The notes beneath the pieces were generated by a model that was not told the origin of the DNA, searched no databases, and saw only the letters and a list, made by a program, of their open reading frames with translations. A stretch of DNA of 6,323 bases from Candidatus Merdimorpha stercoravium (GTDB lineage Bacteria > Bacteroidota > Bacteroidia > Flavobacteriales > UBA1820): positions 1-6,323 of the forward strand of contig DVLY01000052.1 of the NCBI GenBank assembly GCA_018715295.1, given 5' to 3'. This document shows positions 5,571-6,323 of the stretch, one piece after another (position 1 is the stretch's first letter; each line of letters starts with the position of its first letter). The position numbers were made by a program, and so were the translations under genes.

Positions 5571-6265
5571 TATTTGGTCGAGGGGGTGTGTTTCTTTTTC
5601 TTTTCGAGGATCTCGTCGATCATGCCGTACTCCAGGGCTTCGGACGAGGTCATCCAGTAATCGCGGTCGGAGTCCTTCTCGATCTTTTCAAACGGTTGCC
5701 CCGAATGCTCGGCCATGATGGTGTAGAGTTCGTCGCGCAGTTTCTTGATCTCGCGCGCCGTGATCTCGATGTCGGACACCTGCCCCTGCGCCCCGCCCAT
5801 CGGCTGGTGGATCATCGTGCGGGAATGGCGCAAAGCGGCCCGCTTGCCCTTCGCTCCGGCGCACAGCAACACGGCGGCCATCGAAGCGGCCATACCGGTA
5901 CAGATGGTGGCCACGTCCGGGCCGACGAACTGCATCGTATCGTAAATGCCCAATCCGGCATACACGCCTCCACCGGGCGAATTGATGTAAATGCTGATGT
6001 CCTTGGTCGCATCCACCGAGGAGAGGAACAGGAGCTGCCCCTGGATGATGTTGGCCACATCGTCGTTGATGGCCGTGCCCAGGAAGATGATGCGGTCCAT
6101 CATCAGACGGGAGAACACGTCCATCTGGGCGACATTGAGCTGGCGCTCTTCGATGACCGTGGGCGAGATGTACTCCCCGTAGACCGAGGCATAACGGTCC
6201 AGGCGATAGCTGGAAATGCCCAGATGCCCTACGGCATATTTGCGGAATTCGTCTTTTTCTTTCAT
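5570..6265 (-). CDS. clpP: ATP-dependent Clp protease, proteolytic subunit ClpP
   Basis: ClpP is the serine peptidase that forms the two stacked heptameric rings of the ClpXP protease in the cytosol. The 231-residue product carries the catalytic triad S128 (in GMAASMAA), H153 (in MIHQP) and D202 (in DSDRDYW). The 25- and 49-residue spacings are identical to those of E. coli S111, H136 and D185. The oxyanion/substrate strand SPGGGVYAG (96-104) and the DIYIN-like strand DISIYINSPGG are also present. The N-terminus is about 17 residues longer than E. coli ClpP before the conserved core, so a propeptide may be removed. The ATG at 6265 lies about 29 bp below a -7 promoter element. The stop overlaps the clpX start by one base. 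The C-terminus is a basic tail (EKKKKHTPSTK). Confidence 0.98.
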   Translation of the reverse strand: MKEKDEFRKYAVGHLGISSYRLDRYASVYGEYISPTVIEERQLNVAQMDVFSRLMMDRIIFLGTAINDDVANIIQGQLLFLSSVDATKDISIYINSPGGGVYAGLGIYDTMQFVGPDVATICTGMAASMAAVLLCAGAKGKRAALRHSRTMIHQPMGGAQGQVSDIEITAREIKKLRDELYTIMAEHSGQPFEKIEKDSDRDYWMTSSEALEYGMIDEILEKKKKHTPSTK

Positions 6266-6293
6266 TCGGTATGCGTTGTCTTTTCTTCGGTTG

Positions 6294-6301
6294 CAAAAAT
6301 A
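6294..6301 (-). promoter_or_regulatory. Bacteroidetes -7 promoter element upstream of clpP
   Basis: TATTTTTG on the minus strand (6301 to 6294) matches the TAnnTTTG consensus exactly. Transcription would start near 6287, giving a leader of about 20 nt before the clpP ATG. The matching -33 element would fall at or beyond the right edge of the window, so only half of the promoter can be checked. It would drive clpP-clpX and probably ptb-buk. Confidence 0.5.
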
Positions 6302-6323
6302 AGAAATCGTCCCGGTACCGCCC

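Noticed and set aside
3600..5660. A 686-codon plus-strand open frame antisense to ptb and clpX
   Set aside because: Its product resembles no known family, is rich in His, Gly, Asp and Leu as expected for a shadow of GC-rich codons, and lies opposite clearly identified genes.

Overview
The window looks like ordinary chromosome from a GC-rich member of the Bacteroidales. The evidence is the Bacteroidetes-type ClpP and ClpX sequences, promoter elements close to the Bacteroidetes consensus (TTTG about 19-21 bp upstream of TAnnTTTG), and mostly absent Shine-Dalgarno sequences. High GC together with a butyrate kinase pathway fits an Alistipes/Rikenellaceae-like gut bacterium, but that genus guess is inference.

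Layout. Positions 1-472 (minus strand) hold the N-terminal third of an MFS transporter that runs off the left edge. A divergent intergenic region of about 200 bp follows, with a good minus-strand promoter and a 13-bp perfect palindrome over its -33 element. On the plus strand, 689-2016 is a two-gene operon: a diiron hemerythrin-domain protein resembling the YtfE/ScdA (RIC) family, then a LuxR-type regulator whose receiver domain has lost its phosphoacceptor. The two overlap by 4 bp (ATGA). A 146-bp pyrimidine-rich gap separates this operon from a convergent minus-strand block.

The minus-strand block, read from the right edge, is clpP, clpX, ptb, buk. ClpP (Ser protease) and ClpX (AAA+ unfoldase) form the ClpXP protease and overlap by one base (TAATG). 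Phosphate butyryltransferase follows 51 bp later. Butyrate kinase comes after a further 132-bp gap and starts with TTG. Ptb and Buk together turn butyryl-CoA (or a branched-chain acyl-CoA) into the free acid plus ATP. A TATTTTTG -7 element sits just upstream of clpP.

The least expected signals are a repeated palindrome AAAACnGTTTT found at three gene-start-proximal places, a possible 30-codon leader ORF whose stop overlaps the TTG start of buk, and the coupling of a YtfE-like diiron protein to a phosphorylation-independent regulator. No mobile element, CRISPR array, tRNA or rRNA was seen. I find no clearly novel multi-gene system; the hemerythrin/LuxR pair with its palindromes is the best candidate for something under-described.
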